From: Sphingobacterium detergens
GTDB taxonomy: Bacteria; Bacteroidota; Bacteroidia; Sphingobacteriales; Sphingobacteriaceae
DNA length: 64,000 nt
Assembly (NCBI RefSeq): GCF_003610355.1
Contig: NZ_RAPY01000007.1
Coordinates: 248,001 to 312,000 of the forward strand
Direction of reading: 5' to 3'
Under the pieces are notes generated by a model that saw nothing but the letters and a program-made list of their open reading frames with translations, did no database searches and was not told the origin of the DNA. This document shows positions 7,717 to 16,059 of this stretch, one piece after another. Position 1 is the first letter of the stretch; each line of letters opens with the position of its first letter. The translations under genes and the position numbers were made by a program.

Positions 7717-8772
7717 TTACTTATAAATTTCTACTTTTATCTTACCTTCCTTTGTTACCGTGCCCCTATACATGCCTTCGGTATTGAACGGCATGGCGAC
7801 ATGTCCTTCTTTATCCATAACAATCATTCCACCATCTCCGCCCATTTTGCCAATCCGATCAATGACAGCTTGACCGGCTTGCCATACATTATCATTTTTA
7901 TATTCCATTAAGACCGAAACAGAATATGCGGCTACATTACGAATATAAAACTCACCCCAACCGGTACAGGAAACTGCGCAAGTTGCATTATTAGCATAAG
8001 TCCCTGCACCAATAATTGGTGAATCACCAACACGACCAAATTTTTTGTTCGTCATCCCACCAGTCGAAGTACCCGCAGCTAAATTTCCCTGATTATCCAA
8101 TGCGACACAACCCACTGTCCCAAATTTAGAATCCTTATTAAGAATCCCCAAACGGGAACTCTGTTTCTGATCATGATCCAGCTGTGTTTTGGTACTATCC
8201 TCTTTTTTAATTTTTTGCAGGGCATCCCAACGCATTTTCGTCCAAAAATAAGATGGATCAACGATTTGCAAACCAGCTTCTTTGGCAAACTCTTCTGCTC
8301 CTTTGCCCACCATCATCACATGTTCCGACTTCTCCATGACCGCACGCGCTGCGGAAATTGGGTTTCTAATGGTGGTGACTCCAGCTACTGCACCAGCAGC
8401 TAATGTCTTTCCATCCATGATAGAAGCATCCAACTCGTTTTTTCCCTCATTCGTAAAGACAGCTCCCTTGCCTGCATTAAACAAAGGAGAATCTTCCATT
8501 ACATGAATCGCTTGTTCAACAGCATCTAAACTGGAATTCCCCTTCTTCAATTGATTGTAACCTTCATTCAAAGCTTGCTCCAAAACTGTTTTATACGCCT
8601 GCTCCATGGAGTCAGTCATATTTTTTTTCAAAATTGTCCCTGCACCTCCATGAATTGCCAGAACAAATTGTTCTTTCGTCATTTCTTGTTTTTCCTTTCC
8701 GTCATTGTGATTACAAGAAGCTGCAACCGCAGCACTTCCAATAATCATGGCTATCATTGCATGTATCTTCAT
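7717..8772 (-). CDS. Isoaspartyl peptidase / plant-type L-asparaginase, lipoprotein
   Basis: A 351-residue Ntn-hydrolase of the IaaA/EcAIII type, which splits beta-aspartyl dipeptides and asparagine after self-cleaving into alpha and beta subunits. The mature-enzyme N-terminus motif AIHGGAGTI is at residue 39, FNAGKGAVF at 98, and the autocleavage/nucleophile block GTVGCVALDNQGNLAAGTS puts the catalytic Thr at residue 219. The signal MKIHAMIAMIIGSAAVAASC predicts a lipoprotein at Cys20, so it acts in the periplasm or at the outer membrane. The ATG at 8772 is preferred; the frame is open further, but this would overlap the SusD gene, whose stop is 4 bp upstream. It would finish the digestion of beta-Asp-X products of the adjacent cyanophycinase-like enzyme. 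Confidence 0.9.
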   Translation of the reverse strand: MKIHAMIAMIIGSAAVAASCNHNDGKEKQEMTKEQFVLAIHGGAGTILKKNMTDSMEQAYKTVLEQALNEGYNQLKKGNSSLDAVEQAIHVMEDSPLFNAGKGAVFTNEGKNELDASIMDGKTLAAGAVAGVTTIRNPISAARAVMEKSEHVMMVGKGAEEFAKEAGLQIVDPSYFWTKMRWDALQKIKKEDSTKTQLDHDQKQSSRLGILNKDSKFGTVGCVALDNQGNLAAGTSTGGMTNKKFGRVGDSPIIGAGTYANNATCAVSCTGWGEFYIRNVAAYSVSVLMEYKNDNVWQAGQAVIDRIGKMGGDGGMIVMDKEGHVAMPFNTEGMYRGTVTKEGKIKVEIYK

Positions 8773-8776
8773 TTTA

Positions 8777-10207
8777 TTATTTTGTATAACCTGGATTTTG
8801 CACCATATTTTTGTTGACAAATATTTCATCTGCGGGAATAGGAAAATTGTATTGCGCTTTTGTTGACTCCAACAATAGTGCTCCCGCAGTATTTATAGCA
8901 TCTTGGGCTCCTCTACGTACAGGCATTTTCCTTCTTTTTAAATCAAAAAAACGATGACCCTCAAATGCCAATTCCTTATAACGCTCCGCTAAAATAGCAT
9001 CAATTAATTCGTCTTTGGAGGATAAGACCTGATTTTGATAATCTTGGATTCGCGCTTTCCGCAACACGTTCAAATCATTATTTGCTTCATTGAGCTTATT
9101 TGTCTCCGCATTGGCCTCCGCGCGGATCAGGTACATCTCGCCTGTTCTAAATAATTTTACGTCCACGAGGCCAGCTGTTGCATCAGCTTCTTTACGGCCC
9201 AAATATTTTCCAATCAGGTACTGTTGTTTCCCTTCTCCCCGATTGGGATCATCGAGAATATAGCTTCCAAAACGGATATCTTTATTCTTGTCAAATAGAG
9301 CAATCAATTTATTTGAAGGTGTGTAAAGTGCTATCTCGCCATCCTGCCTAAAAAACATCGCCCCGATAGGTCCTTCAGCTGGAGAATCATCTTCTTTAGG
9401 TAGATCTGCGGCTGTCCTACGCAATGAAAACACCACTTCATTGGAACTCTCGTCTGACCATATTTTCGGAAAAGAAGTCCGGTCAGCCAGTGGCTTTGCA
9501 GCAATGACTTTTGATGAAGCAGCAATTGCCAAGGTCCAATCTTTTGCATATAAAGCGGTTCTTGCCTGCAATGCATACAAGCCAGTCTTAGAAAAACGGT
9601 AAACAGCCTCTTCATCTCCAATTAATCCCAAAGCGTCATTAATGTCCTTTTGGGCCAAGCTGATTACTTCGGCAACTGTTTTGCGTGGTGGATGTCCAAT
9701 TTCAGACTTTAACATATAGGGAATTCCCAATGCTGTAGGCTCATAGCCCGCTGCATAAGCTCTCAAAAGCTCAATATGAGCAAAAGCACGGATGGCAAGC
9801 AATTCGCCTTGGTAATGCTTTTGCTTATCAGCATCCACTTTCTCCAATTTTTCCAGTCCTGCCAAAGCGCGATTCGCACGATCTATGACCACATAGTACT
9901 CACCAAAAGCGCTCGTCACCGATGAACTTGAGGCGGTATATTGCCAACGATAAGCACTAACATTTCCGACGGTGTTTTCCAGTGGATAAATTGCTTCATC
10001 CGAGACAACCACACTATTTCCAATGAGTGTATAGGTCATACCAGCGTAAGCACCCTTGATGGCCATATCGATATCATCCAGATTACGGTAAGCCTTTTCG
10101 GGATCAATCGTATCTGAAGGTTTTAGATCTAATTTATTACAGGAATAGAAAGTCGACAAACCCACAGTAAAGAGGCCAATTACTAATATATTTTTAAATG
10201 ATTTCAT
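8777..10207 (-). CDS. SusD/RagB-type substrate-binding lipoprotein (beta-aspartyl peptide locus)
   Basis: A 476-residue outer-membrane lipoprotein that caps its SusC partner and binds the substrate. The signal ends STFYSC, with lipidated Cys23. The N-terminal LDLKPSDTIDPEKAYRNLDDIDMAIKGAYAGM, the central helical TPR-like part (ELLAIRAFAHIELLRAYA) and the C-terminal ERYKELAFEGHRFFDLKRR with FPIPADEIFVNKNMVQNPGY are all standard SusD/RagB blocks. The length is shorter than the glycan-type SusDs elsewhere in this window. It lies 14 bp after SusC and 4 bp before the isoaspartyl peptidase, a tight operon. The cargo is inferred from the two downstream peptidases, not from the protein itself. Confidence 0.93.
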   Translation of the reverse strand: MKSFKNILVIGLFTVGLSTFYSCNKLDLKPSDTIDPEKAYRNLDDIDMAIKGAYAGMTYTLIGNSVVVSDEAIYPLENTVGNVSAYRWQYTASSSSVTSAFGEYYVVIDRANRALAGLEKLEKVDADKQKHYQGELLAIRAFAHIELLRAYAAGYEPTALGIPYMLKSEIGHPPRKTVAEVISLAQKDINDALGLIGDEEAVYRFSKTGLYALQARTALYAKDWTLAIAASSKVIAAKPLADRTSFPKIWSDESSNEVVFSLRRTAADLPKEDDSPAEGPIGAMFFRQDGEIALYTPSNKLIALFDKNKDIRFGSYILDDPNRGEGKQQYLIGKYLGRKEADATAGLVDVKLFRTGEMYLIRAEANAETNKLNEANNDLNVLRKARIQDYQNQVLSSKDELIDAILAERYKELAFEGHRFFDLKRRKMPVRRGAQDAINTAGALLLESTKAQYNFPIPADEIFVNKNMVQNPGYTK

Positions 10208-10221
10208 TGCCGTAGTCCTTT

Positions 10222-13200
10222 TTAAAAATTAACACTGAATCCTGCTGTATATGTTCTCGGAGCTGGATAGTTAAAACGACTTATCCCTTCACTATTTTCG
10301 GGATCAAGCCCCCTCCAGGACGTCCAGGTCAATAAATTTTGCCCCTGAAAGAAAATTCGGGCCCCTTTAATTACCTTTTGATCCCCAAACAAGGTTTTTG
10401 GAAACTGATAAACTAAGTTGACATTCCGCAACCTGAGGAAAGAAGCATCCTGGATATCTTTGGATGTATATTCGCGCGGTATATCAATCCGTTGTAAAAT
10501 GGCATTATCTCCCGGTTGCTTCCAACGGTCAGTAAGCATGCGTATACTTTGGTTACTCGTCATATAGCTCGAATTCTCATTATAAAAATCCTCGTTATTC
10601 CAACGGCGCACGTCACTAACAAATGCAAACAAAGCATCCAACGAGAGGTTTTTCCAGCGGACAGTTGTATTAAATCCGCCAACCCATTTTGGAAACATAC
10701 TGCCAGATTTTGTAACGGCCTGTGAAGTTTCATCATATTCGGTTGTTATACTACCATCACGGTTATAATACTGCGCATCGCCAGTCTGGGGATTAACCCC
10801 CGCCCACTCTGGCGCATAATAGGTTCCATAAGGCAATCCAACTCGCATGATCCGTGTATCTCCATCTAAAACCTCTGTCAATGCATCAGAAAGATATAAT
10901 ATAGTATTTTTATTATAGGAAGCATTGACCCCTAAAGTCAGCCCCCAATCTTCCCTCTTTATGACATCACCGGATAAGCTCATCTCCACTCCCCTATTAC
11001 GCATCTTGCCCGTGCTCAATGGTAGCTTACGATCCAAGAATCCCGATGTCAAGGAAATCGGCTGATCAAAAAACATATTCTTGGTTATTTTATTATAATA
11101 ATCCATGGCAACACGAAGCCGCTTTGATGGAAAAAGCTCCAGATCAAATCCTGCATTGAACTCATCCACATATTCCCAGTCATAATTCGGATTTCCGGGA
11201 TCATAAGGACGAATGGCTGTTTCACCACCATAGGTAATGTCCTTTCTAAAAGTTGCTAAGTAATTGAAATCACCATTGATTGTACTGGCCGTGGTACCGT
11301 AACTAGCCCGTAGGGATAGGCCTTGTATGAATTCATTGGACTTCAAGAATTCCTCTTCCTTGACATTCCAATTGGCACCGAAGGAATAGAAACCATGCCA
11401 ACGATTCGCCTCCGCTACACGGGAAGAGCCATCATAACGATAACTTGCCGTCAACGAGTAACGATTGTCATAAGTATACCTTCCCAGGGCCATATACGAA
11501 GCCAATGCATATTTGGTGCGCCCACCCAAAATGGCTGGTAAATAGGTCGGACTTACAGTTACACCATTCGGATTTTCCGGTAGACGGCTATCAATACCGT
11601 AACCTTTGTACCCAAAGGCGCGGTTACGTCGATATAAATATTCAAAATAAGCCGAGAGCTCCAAATTATGCTTTTCGTCAAAAGTATTTTGATAGGTTAA
11701 TCCTGTGGTACTGATCACATTGGTAGACCGGAGATTGTCTTCTGCAAATAATCCCTTTCCCCCAAGTGTCGGATCTCGATCCCGTGATCCATAATAAGAA
11801 TCCGGGTTGATATAATCTTGGCCGGTAGTCGTATTATAGTCTATCCCCAATCGCGTGTGGACTTTTAAGGTCGGTAGCAATTGATAATTTAGATTGAGGC
11901 CAACATTGGTATTAAATAACTCAGAAGAGCTACTTGAGTTGAGCAGACGTTCCAATCCGGCACTCCCTTCACGCTGATCCAAAATAAAGTAATCGTCTTC
12001 ATTACCAAAATGAATGAGCGTTCCGTCCGGTGCATACGGATATTCATAAGGTAGTGCATAATAAACCGATGCCATAGACGATCCGACACGTGAAGCTCCT
12101 ACACCTTCGGTAAATTTCGAATTTGTATACCCAAGGGTCACATTTACACCTCCTGAAAGCTTCCCTTTATCAAAATCTACATTATTTTTCAAGGTATACC
12201 GATCAAGACCAGATCGAATGGCAACACCTTCCTGTTTATAGTATCCCGCACTGCTATAGAACCGCACATGCTCCCCGCCTCCACTTATATTCACCTGCTG
12301 ATCCATAAACTTTCCGTTACGAAAGAAGTAATCACGCCAGTCAACATTAATCCCTCTCAAACTATCCAAAATTTGAGCTGCTCGCGCTTTATAAGCGGAA
12401 GTTCCGCCCGCTACCTCGGGATTTTTAGGTGAATACGTCCATCCGGGACCTATGCCTTCATTGTTATCTGGATCGACAAAGGGCCCCAATTCTTCTTCAA
12501 ATTGCAAACGTTGCTGTGTATTCATCATTTGGAATTTTGGCCGTGTCAGTTTGGAAAGACCATATTGAGAGTTAAAATTCACAGCTAGCTGGCCAGATTT
12601 ACCTTTTTTTGTCGTGATAACAATAACACCGTTTGAACCTCTGGATCCGTATAAAGATTTTCCTGTTGCATCGCGCAATACATTGACAGATTCAAAATCA
12701 TTCGCGCTGAAATTCTTCAGTTCAGATGTGGCAATAGGAATTCCATCGATTACATACAGAGGATCCGAAATACCATTGATGGAACCAATTCCTCGAATAA
12801 CGACAGAAGCAGTAGCACCGGGTTGTCCTGAACTAGCCATCACACTCATCCCCGGAACACGCCCCTGCAGCATTTGGTCAACAGAAGCCATAGGTACCTG
12901 TTCCAGATCTTTTGCTTTCACTGTGGTTGAAACATTGGCGGACTGTTTTTTCGAATAATTCGTATATCCTGTCACCGTCACATCCTCCAACACCGTGCTC
13001 TTATTTGCCAATACAATCGTTAGCGGACCAGAACCACTGACAGTATTGCGCTGTCGGTCATAGCCCACAGAGGAGAATTCCAATTGATCCCCCGGTTTTG
13101 CAGCTATACTGAAACTGCCATCTGGAGCAGACTGTGCCGTTGTTCCTGCCGTTGAATTTCTGACGGTAACGCCTCCTATGCCCTGGCCCTTCTCATCAAT

Positions 13201-13353
13201 GACTTTTCCTCGAATAGTTTGTTGAAATACTACAAATGAATTTCCATGATTGGCAAATGAGATGGATTTGCTTCCAGTCTTGGCAATAGTTGGTGCTAGG
13301 TTTAGGGTGAGCGCTAGTGTCATCAGCGCTTGTGCGTGCATGCTACCTCTCAT
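10222..13353 (-). CDS. SusC/RagA-type TonB-dependent transporter (beta-aspartyl peptide locus)
   Basis: A 1043-residue outer-membrane transporter. After an N-terminal signal-like segment (about residues 1-25) comes a carboxypeptidase-regulatory-like domain starting TIRGKVIDEKGQGIGGVTVRN near 47, then the TonB box region TVLEDVTVTGYTNY, the plug with VDQMLQGRVPGMSVMASSGQPG and LYVIDGIPI, and SLYGSRGSNGVIVITTKKG. A 22-strand beta-barrel ends in the aromatic FSVNF. It imports the ligand bound by the SusD partner, using proton motive force relayed by TonB. First gene of the operon SusC-SusD-isoaspartyl peptidase-cyanophycinase. No regulator lies next to it. The start is the first ATG; MHAQALM four codons in is an alternative. 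Confidence 0.94.
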   Translation of the reverse strand: MRGSMHAQALMTLALTLNLAPTIAKTGSKSISFANHGNSFVVFQQTIRGKVIDEKGQGIGGVTVRNSTAGTTAQSAPDGSFSIAAKPGDQLEFSSVGYDRQRNTVSGSGPLTIVLANKSTVLEDVTVTGYTNYSKKQSANVSTTVKAKDLEQVPMASVDQMLQGRVPGMSVMASSGQPGATASVVIRGIGSINGISDPLYVIDGIPIATSELKNFSANDFESVNVLRDATGKSLYGSRGSNGVIVITTKKGKSGQLAVNFNSQYGLSKLTRPKFQMMNTQQRLQFEEELGPFVDPDNNEGIGPGWTYSPKNPEVAGGTSAYKARAAQILDSLRGINVDWRDYFFRNGKFMDQQVNISGGGEHVRFYSSAGYYKQEGVAIRSGLDRYTLKNNVDFDKGKLSGGVNVTLGYTNSKFTEGVGASRVGSSMASVYYALPYEYPYAPDGTLIHFGNEDDYFILDQREGSAGLERLLNSSSSSELFNTNVGLNLNYQLLPTLKVHTRLGIDYNTTTGQDYINPDSYYGSRDRDPTLGGKGLFAEDNLRSTNVISTTGLTYQNTFDEKHNLELSAYFEYLYRRNRAFGYKGYGIDSRLPENPNGVTVSPTYLPAILGGRTKYALASYMALGRYTYDNRYSLTASYRYDGSSRVAEANRWHGFYSFGANWNVKEEEFLKSNEFIQGLSLRASYGTTASTINGDFNYLATFRKDITYGGETAIRPYDPGNPNYDWEYVDEFNAGFDLELFPSKRLRVAMDYYNKITKNMFFDQPISLTSGFLDRKLPLSTGKMRNRGVEMSLSGDVIKREDWGLTLGVNASYNKNTILYLSDALTEVLDGDTRIMRVGLPYGTYYAPEWAGVNPQTGDAQYYNRDGSITTEYDETSQAVTKSGSMFPKWVGGFNTTVRWKNLSLDALFAFVSDVRRWNNEDFYNENSSYMTSNQSIRMLTDRWKQPGDNAILQRIDIPREYTSKDIQDASFLRLRNVNLVYQFPKTLFGDQKVIKGARIFFQGQNLLTWTSWRGLDPENSEGISRFNYPAPRTYTAGFSVNF

Positions 13354-13454
13354 AATTATCTACATTTTTGGTCAGTGTTAAAGCGTATCAACATGGATAA
13401 CTTTAGCTAACCTAAAATGCAAATAATTATCGAAGAAATGAAATGTTTTTTGCG

Positions 13455-13865
13455 TTATTCATCTTCTTTATCCCACCAGTCTGAAGCTTGCAAATCGTCT
13501 ATTTCACGACGATCTTTCTTCGTTGGTCTTCCCGTTCCGCGGTCTCGCTTAAGCACAGGTGCCTGAAATACCGATTTGTAGCCTACAGTCTCTTCTACAG
13601 GGGTTTGATCTTCATAAAACTGAACAGCAGTTTTTGCATCCACCCGCCGCTCGAGAAGACCGATCACTTTAACAACTTTCTTTTCTATTCCTTTTTGGAT
13701 ATGATAGACATCGCCGATCTTAACTTCGTAAGAAGGTTTAATATTTTGACCATTCAGCTTGACCCGTCCCGCCTTACAGGCTTCGGTTGCCAAAGTTCTT
13801 GTTTTAAACAATCTTATCGACCATAAATATTTATCAATTCTCAATTTTTCTGATGCTGCAGCCAT
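13455..13865 (-). CDS. S4-domain RNA-binding protein, Hsp15 (HslR)-like
   Basis: A 136-residue basic protein with an N-terminal S4 domain: RIDKYLWSIRLFKTRTLATEACKAGRVKLNGQNIKPSYEVKIGDVYHI. Hsp15 of E. coli has the same layout and rescues stalled 50S subunits that carry nascent chains. The C-terminal 40 residues are charged and low in complexity (RDRGTGRPTKKDRREIDDL, then an acidic DWWDKEDE tail). A -7 promoter box ends 4 nt before the start codon. Its stop is 101 bp from the SusC gene, and I see no gene or clear promoter in that gap. The family is certain; the cellular role is by analogy. Confidence 0.9.
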   Translation of the reverse strand: MAAASEKLRIDKYLWSIRLFKTRTLATEACKAGRVKLNGQNIKPSYEVKIGDVYHIQKGIEKKVVKVIGLLERRVDAKTAVQFYEDQTPVEETVGYKSVFQAPVLKRDRGTGRPTKKDRREIDDLQASDWWDKEDE

Positions 13866-13869
13866 AGTG

Positions 13870-13877
13870 CAAAAATA
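13870..13877 (-). promoter_or_regulatory. -7 promoter box of the S4 gene
   Basis: Read on the minus strand this is TATTTTTG, an exact TAnnTTTG match, ending only 4 nt before the ATG at 13865. No TTG at the expected distance is visible. If used, the mRNA would be essentially leaderless. Confidence 0.45.
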
Positions 13878-13967
13878 GTTATATTAGCAAATTATCGTGG
13901 TATTCCCACCGAAAATTAACATATTTGTACATCAAAATAAACAAATTCAAATAAGCAAACAAATAAT

Positions 13968-14786
13968 ATGGTAGAGCCACTTAAAAAATTGATTGAGGAA
14001 GCTTGGGAAGATAGACAATTATTGGAGTATAAAGAATATACAGAAGCGATTCGTACCGTGATCATGAAGCTAGACAGCGGTGAAATCCGTGTAGCGGAAT
14101 TGATCGGCACGAGATGGCATGTAAATGACTGGATCAAGAAAGCTGTGATCTTGTATTTCCCGATCAACGATATGCGCGAAATGACAGCAGGTCCTTTTGT
14201 ATTCCATGACAAAATGAAGCTAAAAACAGATTACAAACACACGGGTGTTCGTGTGGTTCCTGGCGCTTCTGCTCGTTTAGGTGCTTATTTAGCGAAGGGG
14301 GTAATCATGATGCCTTCTTATGTTAATATCGGTGCTTATGTAGACGAAGGTACCATGGTAGATACATGGGCAACAGTCGGTTCCTGTGCTCAAATCGGTA
14401 AACACGTTCACTTAAGTGGTGGTGTTGGTATCGGTGGCGTACTTGAGCCAGTTCAAGCTGCTCCGGTTATCATTGAAGACAATGTATTTATTGGATCAAG
14501 AGCGATCGTTGTTGAAGGAATTCGCGTAGAAAAAGAAGCTGTATTAGGTGCTAATGTCGTATTGACTGCATCGACTAAAATTATTGATGTTACTGGACCT
14601 GAACCTGTAGAATACAAAGGTTATGTTCCTGCCCGTTCGGTTGTCATCCCTGGATCTTATACTAAAAAATTCGCCGCTGGCGAGTATCAAGTTCCTTGTG
14701 CATTGATCATTGGTCAACGTAAAGAATCTACTGATAAGAAAACTTCATTAAATGATGCTCTGCGTGAGCACAATGTAGCTGTCTAA
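13968..14786 (+). CDS. dapD: 2,3,4,5-tetrahydropyridine-2,6-dicarboxylate N-succinyltransferase
   Basis: A 272-residue cytosolic enzyme of the succinylase branch of lysine/diaminopimelate synthesis, transferring succinyl from succinyl-CoA. The N-terminal helical domain (LKKLIEEAWEDRQLLEY) is followed by a left-handed beta-helix of hexapeptide repeats from about residue 95 (GVRVVPGASARLGAYLAKGVIMMPSYVNIGAYVDEGTMVDTWATVGSCAQIG) and the GGVGIGGVLEPVQAAPVIIEDNVFIGSRA block. The length equals the E. coli enzyme. The next gene (tsaC-like) starts 29 bp later on the same strand, so an operon is likely. A CATATTTG near-match to the -7 consensus sits at 13920-13927. Confidence 0.97.
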   Translation: MVEPLKKLIEEAWEDRQLLEYKEYTEAIRTVIMKLDSGEIRVAELIGTRWHVNDWIKKAVILYFPINDMREMTAGPFVFHDKMKLKTDYKHTGVRVVPGASARLGAYLAKGVIMMPSYVNIGAYVDEGTMVDTWATVGSCAQIGKHVHLSGGVGIGGVLEPVQAAPVIIEDNVFIGSRAIVVEGIRVEKEAVLGANVVLTASTKIIDVTGPEPVEYKGYVPARSVVIPGSYTKKFAAGEYQVPCALIIGQRKESTDKKTSLNDALREHNVAV

Positions 14787-14815
14787 ATTCAAGGTCAGAA
14801 CTAAAAAAATAAAAA

Positions 14816-15394
14816 ATGAATGCATTTGTGGATCGTGAGGATTTAAACAAAGCGTTGGAAACGCTAAAAGCAGGTGGATTAATTCTATACCCAACAGATA
14901 CAATCTGGGGGATAGGCTGTGATGCCACTAATCCTGATGCCGTAGAGAAAATCTTTCAATTGAAAGGAAGAGATAAGTCCAAAAGTCTGATCGTCCTTTT
15001 ACATAACGACAACCAATTGGCAAGTTATGTCAACGAAATCCCAGATGTTGCTTATCAACTTATTGAATATACGGACAAGCCATTGACAATTGTCTATTCG
15101 AATGCCAAAAATCTTGCTCCTAATGCCATTGCAGAGGACGGTTCGATTGGCATTCGAATTGTCAAACATCCTTTTTGTGAACAGCTTCTACAACGTTTCC
15201 GTAAACCTATTATCTCTACTTCAGCAAATATCAGTGGTGAACCAACAGCGAAGGATTTTGACGAAATAGCTGAAGAGATCAAAGCAGGTGTAGACTATAT
15301 TGTCGAATACGACAGGCATGTGAAGACTGATGGTAAATCGTCTACCATTATGAAGCTGGACCCAAGTGGTAAATTTGAATTCATTCGAAAGTAA
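14816..15394 (+). CDS. tsaC: L-threonylcarbamoyladenylate synthase (TsaC/YrdC family)
   Basis: A 192-residue YrdC-domain enzyme that makes threonylcarbamoyl-AMP from threonine, bicarbonate and ATP for the t6A37 modification of ANN-decoding tRNAs. Family blocks are LILYPTDTIWGIGCDATNPDAVEKIFQLKGRD, the KSLIVL substrate strand, PLTIVY, IGIRIVKHPFC and the ISTSANISGEPTA signature near residue 140. It has the single-domain length of TsaC and lacks the C-terminal Sua5 domain. It follows dapD by 29 bp. Confidence 0.93.
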   Translation: MNAFVDREDLNKALETLKAGGLILYPTDTIWGIGCDATNPDAVEKIFQLKGRDKSKSLIVLLHNDNQLASYVNEIPDVAYQLIEYTDKPLTIVYSNAKNLAPNAIAEDGSIGIRIVKHPFCEQLLQRFRKPIISTSANISGEPTAKDFDEIAEEIKAGVDYIVEYDRHVKTDGKSSTIMKLDPSGKFEFIRK

Positions 15395-15478
15395 TATCAA
15401 TCCATCATGATGTATTCAAACTCATAGTAGATTGAATAAATGGTGTTAGTTATCTTGCATGCAGCTTTCATATAGTCG

Positions 15479-15528
15479 CGATGAAAACCGAGCCCGTGCG
15501 CTCGGAGACTAAGCGGATAGCTTCATCA
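15479..15528 (+). other. Possible structured RNA or leader hairpin before the DUF4920 gene
   Basis: In the 185-bp gap after the tsaC-like gene, gatgaa (15480-15485) can pair with ttcatc (15522-15527), enclosing a GC-rich hairpin ccgagc / gctcgg (15488-15493 with 15500-15505, loop ccgtgc). The nested stems are conspicuous in otherwise AT-rich spacer. I recognise no known riboswitch family, and no T-run follows, so neither riboswitch nor terminator is claimed. Confidence 0.35.
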
Positions 15529-15579
15529 CAATTGAAACCGTCGAAGGCAGCGTGATTGATGAACAAATAATTTATACAG

Positions 15580-16059
15580 ATGAAAAAGATCATTTTATTT
15601 TTTGCATTGGCAATTGCTGTAAATACGCAATTATACGCTCAGAAAAAGGAGATTCCTTCAGCGAAACCGGGTGTAAAATATGGAAAGGAAATTCAGGCTA
15701 ATAAAGCGATTTCTGTTGCTAAACTGGAAAAAGAACTAAGTAGCAAGAATACTTTCAACGGTAAAATTGAAGGCAAAGTCGTTGAAGTCTGCAAAAAGAA
15801 AGGCTGTTTCATGACCTTACAACGCGACGGAGAGGAACCTATTATGGTACGTTTTAAAGATTATGGATTCTTTATGCCCGCAGATATCATCGGTAAGACA
15901 GTTGTTGTCGAAGGTGTAGCCAAGCGGAAAGAAACTTCAGTCGCTTCATTGCAACATGCCGCAAAAGATCTCGGTAAATCTCAAGCCGAAATAAATCAGA
16001 TTACTCAGCCAAAAAACGATATTAATATTGTTGCTGATGGGGTTCTTGTCGTAAGATGA
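15580..16059 (+). CDS. Secreted DUF4920-domain protein
   Basis: A 159-residue exported protein with a signal peptide of about 20 residues (ending LYAQ). The mature part contains GKIEGKVVEVCKKKGCFMTLQRDGEEPIMVRFKDYGFFMPADIIGKTVVVEGVA, the DUF4920 signature: an OB-like beta barrel with a conserved C-x3-K-x-C type pair (VCKKKGC, Cys near 71 and 76). The function of the family is unknown. The two Cys and the nearby acidic and basic residues could bind metal, but this is a guess. Its stop overlaps the folP start by four bases (ATGA), so the two are translationally coupled. Confidence 0.85.
   Translation: MKKIILFFALAIAVNTQLYAQKKEIPSAKPGVKYGKEIQANKAISVAKLEKELSSKNTFNGKIEGKVVEVCKKKGCFMTLQRDGEEPIMVRFKDYGFFMPADIIGKTVVVEGVAKRKETSVASLQHAAKDLGKSQAEINQITQPKNDINIVADGVLVVR

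Noticed and set aside
13378..13395. Sequence taaagcgtatcaaca before the first SusC gene compared with the GH92 operator
   Set aside because: Only a partial match (taaa-cgtat core) without a palindrome, so it is probably chance.
13488..13826. A 112-codon frame opposite the S4-domain gene
   Set aside because: It overlaps the S4 protein entirely on the other strand, has no recognisable domain and no start support.
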